Origin: Actinomycetes bacterium
GTDB taxonomy: Bacteria > Bacillota_I > Bacilli_A > RF39 > UBA660
NCBI GenBank assembly: GCA_021152765.1
Contig: JAGKUT010000042.1
Coordinates: 1 to 7,018 of the forward strand
DNA length: 7,018 bases
Reading direction: 5' to 3'
Positions 4,948 through 7,018 of the stretch are shown one piece after another. The notes under the pieces are model-generated. The model was not told the origin of the DNA. It did not search any database and saw nothing but the letters and a program-made list of their open reading frames with translations. Each line of letters begins with the position of its first letter. Position 1 is the stretch's first letter. The position numbers were made by a program, and so were the translations under genes.

Positions 4948-7018
4948 TAAATTGTAAAATTCCAGAATATCTTAATAGGACGATTATTGTTTTCGTCTTT
5001 TTTTCCTATTATGATTTTAGAAATTAACTGATCAATAGTAAATCTATCTAACTTTTCAATATGTTTAATACCTTGCTGTGTATATTTTTCTAATACACTT
5101 TTTTCGTTTTCAATAGTATTTTCTTTTTCTCTTAATTCGTTAATCTCTTTATTGATCTCATCAATTCTTGAATTGAAATTATTAATATCATATTGATATT
5201 TATTTTTTAACATTACAAATTCAGTAGCAGATATGATACCGTCAGCTTTATCATCATATAACATAGCAAATCGATCATTTATCTTACTGATTTTTTTATT
5301 AACTTCTTCTTTTTCTTTTTGTAAGATTATTAAATCTTTCTCATAATCTCTTTGAGCTTTTTTGGTGTAGTAGTTTTTTTCTAATTCTTTTTGATTAGCA
5401 TATTTATCTATCATTTTATTAATTTCATTTAAAACAAGTTCTTCTAGTACTTCATATCTAATATAACTTGTATTATCACAAGTTAATCCGCCAGCGTGTC
5501 TATGATTTCTACAATGTAAATAAGGTTTCATAAAGTAATTTTTTCTTGGGCCAGACTTACATAAATTTTTTTGAAAAGATTTACCACAAACACCGCAATA
5601 TACTTTTTTACTAAATAAATGTACTTCGCCATTTTTACCAGGACGAGCTCTGCTTGTAGTTGTAGTAAGTATATCTATTTGTTCCATAATTATTGAATAC
5701 AATTCACTATTAAGAGACAATGTTTTTTCTCTTAATATATCATATTTTAATGAAATATCTTTTAAATCAGATCCTATTAAACTATTTTCTAAATTATTAA
5801 TTGCCTCATTTAATATTAATAATTTATTGTCTGGTGTTTCATAATCTTTTAAATTGTTTTGTATTGCTTTAATAAGTTCTTTAGCGTCTTTTCTAGCATT
5901 ACTTAAATCAATTTTAGCTTTGCGATCAGCGAATTTCTTACGTACTAATTTAGAAGTCTCTGGATCAATGATTCTTTCGTGGGCACAAGCAATTATACAT
6001 TGTTCGTTTTTTGGAATTTTTTTATAACCTTTTATGTTATATGCAATTCTTTCTGTTCTATGTTGGATTAAAAGCCCGTCGTAAGTTTCATCAAGTAATA
6101 TTTTTCTTATAGTATCCAAATTCCAAAATTCAGCTCCATTTGGATATTTTGGACATACAAATTTAGATCCTTGTAATTTTTTGTATCTACTAGGTGTTGG
6201 GATTTTTCTTTCATTAAGTGATTGACAAATTTTATAATATCCAATACCATTAGCATACATAGAATATATTTCTCTAACAACTTTAGCTGCTTCTTCATCA
6301 ACTACTAAATGATACATATCGTCTGGATCTTCAGTATATCCGTAAGGAGCAAAAGATCCCGTCCACTGTCCAGCGTTATTTTTAGCTCTCAAAGTTTTCT
6401 TTGTATTGATAGATTGTTCTTCAATTTTCCATTCATCTACCATGGCAGTTATTTGACTAGACTTTTTATTACCTTTGTTATAAGTATCAATATTATCAAC
6501 TATGCTTAAAAATCTAATATTCCATTCTATAAATTTCTTATGTAAATACTTTTCTACGAATTCAATACTTCTTGCAAATCTAGCTTGTGTTTTACAAACA
6601 TAGACATCAGTATTACCAAGTTCACAGAATAATAGTGTTTTATTCCATTCTTCACGTGTTCCGTCGCTACCACTTATATCTTCTTCATAAAAAATACCTA
6701 TAACTTCAATTTCTTTGTCATTACAATAAGTTAATAACATTAATAACTGATTCAAGATACTTTTACTTACATTTCCTTTTTCTCTATCTAAATCTTCTTG
6801 TGATAATCTGACATAGATAATACCACGTTTTCCCGGTGTGTGATATGATCCTATAAGACCATTTTTTCTAAAACAACTTGGATTATTTGGCTTGGATACT
6901 TTTAATAATGTTCGCAAATAATCTGTCATATATTCTAAATTATCTTCACTTAATAATCTTTTTATTGTTTTAAATTCTATTGTTTCTAGGTAATCATCAC
7001 TAGACACATTATCAATAT
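4925..7018. mobile_element. One end of an integrative element carrying a large serine recombinase
   Basis: The stretch from the amidase junction to the right edge contains only the recombinase gene, placed at the extreme end of the element as is common in serine-integrase ICEs, integrative mobilizable elements and prophages. The other end and all cargo lie beyond 7018. Its gene points opposite to every host gene here, and seems to use more C-ending codons (for example ATC and GTC) than the flanking genes. Whether this is an ICE, a mobilizable element or a phage cannot be told from this window. Confidence 0.72.
4947..7018 (-). CDS. Large serine recombinase (site-specific integrase), 5' end probably outside the window
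   Basis: It integrates and excises DNA by serine-linked strand exchange. Numbered from GTG 7007, a resolvase-type catalytic domain runs about 61-205: GIIYVRLS (62-69) gives Arg67 and nucleophile Ser69, with QARFARS (141-147) and NKGNKKSSQI (178-187) further on. A Recombinase domain (PF07508-type) spans about 218-345. A zinc ribbon has CGVC (Cys471, Cys474) with Cys499 and Cys510 as likely ligands. A coiled coil at about 540-650 ends in the integrase tail. Two oddities are at least 60 residues before the catalytic domain and a long helical insert (about 363-450) between the Recombinase domain and zinc ribbon. The frame is open to the window edge, and neither GTG 7007 nor ATG 6929 has a convincing Shine-Dalgarno, so the true start is probably upstream. 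All core residues look intact. It converges on the truncated amidase, its presumed target. Confidence 0.93.
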   Translation of the reverse strand, partial: IDNVSSDDYLETIEFKTIKRLLSEDNLEYMTDYLRTLLKVSKPNNPSCFRKNGLIGSYHTPGKRGIIYVRLSQEDLDREKGNVSKSILNQLLMLLTYCNDKEIEVIGIFYEEDISGSDGTREEWNKTLLFCELGNTDVYVCKTQARFARSIEFVEKYLHKKFIEWNIRFLSIVDNIDTYNKGNKKSSQITAMVDEWKIEEQSINTKKTLRAKNNAGQWTGSFAPYGYTEDPDDMYHLVVDEEAAKVVREIYSMYANGIGYYKICQSLNERKIPTPSRYKKLQGSKFVCPKYPNGAEFWNLDTIRKILLDETYDGLLIQHRTERIAYNIKGYKKIPKNEQCIIACAHERIIDPETSKLVRKKFADRKAKIDLSNARKDAKELIKAIQNNLKDYETPDNKLLILNEAINNLENSLIGSDLKDISLKYDILREKTLSLNSELYSIIMEQIDILTTTTSRARPGKNGEVHLFSKKVYCGVCGKSFQKNLCKSGPRKNYFMKPYLHCRNHRHAGGLTCDNTSYIRYEVLEELVLNEINKMIDKYANQKELEKNYYTKKAQRDYEKDLIILQKEKEEVNKKISKINDRFAMLYDDKADGIISATEFVMLKNKYQYDINNFNSRIDEINKEINELREKENTIENEKSVLEKYTQQGIKHIEKLDRFTIDQLISKIIIGKKDENNNRPIKIFWNFTI

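Noticed and set aside
6107..6509. Small ORFs on both strands within the recombinase gene
   Set aside because: They overlap well-conserved Recombinase-domain codons and show no family features or start signals.
1..7018. Reassigned UGA codon (Mollicutes-type code), suggested because none of the eight genes ends in TGA
   Set aside because: Trp is encoded by TGG and all genes have full family length with no in-frame TGA. Eight stops, six of them TAA, are too few to infer more than AT-bias.

Overview
The window is very AT-rich, with T-rich coding strands, strong GGAGG-type ribosome binding sites and stop codons that are only TAA or TAG. This fits a low-GC Bacillota, perhaps one of the gut Bacilli/Mollicutes-related lineages. 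That placement is inferred from composition and gene families; no taxonomic marker gene is present.

Positions 1-4839 hold a plus-strand run of small transcription units, most closed by a short hairpin plus T-tract. In order they are: (1) the 3' part of a membrane-anchored DUF4825-like protein; (2) a two-gene unit of a stand-alone TfoX N-terminal-domain protein and a guanine deaminase-type cytidine/purine deaminase; (3) a flavin reductase/flavoredoxin-like protein; (4) an XRE-family HTH regulator fused to a multi-pass membrane region, preceded by a repeat-rich upstream region; (5) a two-gene unit of a membrane-anchored protein with two tandem thioredoxin folds and a bacterial PH-like domain protein. 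A perfect 11-bp inverted repeat overlaps the -10 box of this last unit, which suggests a repressor-controlled promoter.

Positions 4840-7018 hold the most notable event. A gene with an excellent ribosome binding site opens at 4886 and encodes MNDYKIVIDPGHG, the start of a zinc-dependent N-acetylmuramoyl-L-alanine amidase (Amidase_3). It is cut off immediately after the first zinc-ligand motif by foreign sequence. Only 16 bases past its premature stop, a convergent minus-strand gene for a large serine recombinase (at least 686 residues) begins from its 3' end and runs off the right edge. The natural reading is that the window ends inside one end of an integrative element (ICE, integrative mobilizable element or prophage) that used the amidase active-site codons as its attachment site. 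The cargo and the rest of the amidase should lie beyond 7018.

The genes left of the junction look like ordinary chromosomal loci with no shared pathway. The integration junction, the architecture of the recombinase and the operator-like dyad at 3521-3554 are the points worth following up. No CRISPR array, tRNA, rRNA or insertion sequence was seen, and no complete undescribed system can be demonstrated in this window.
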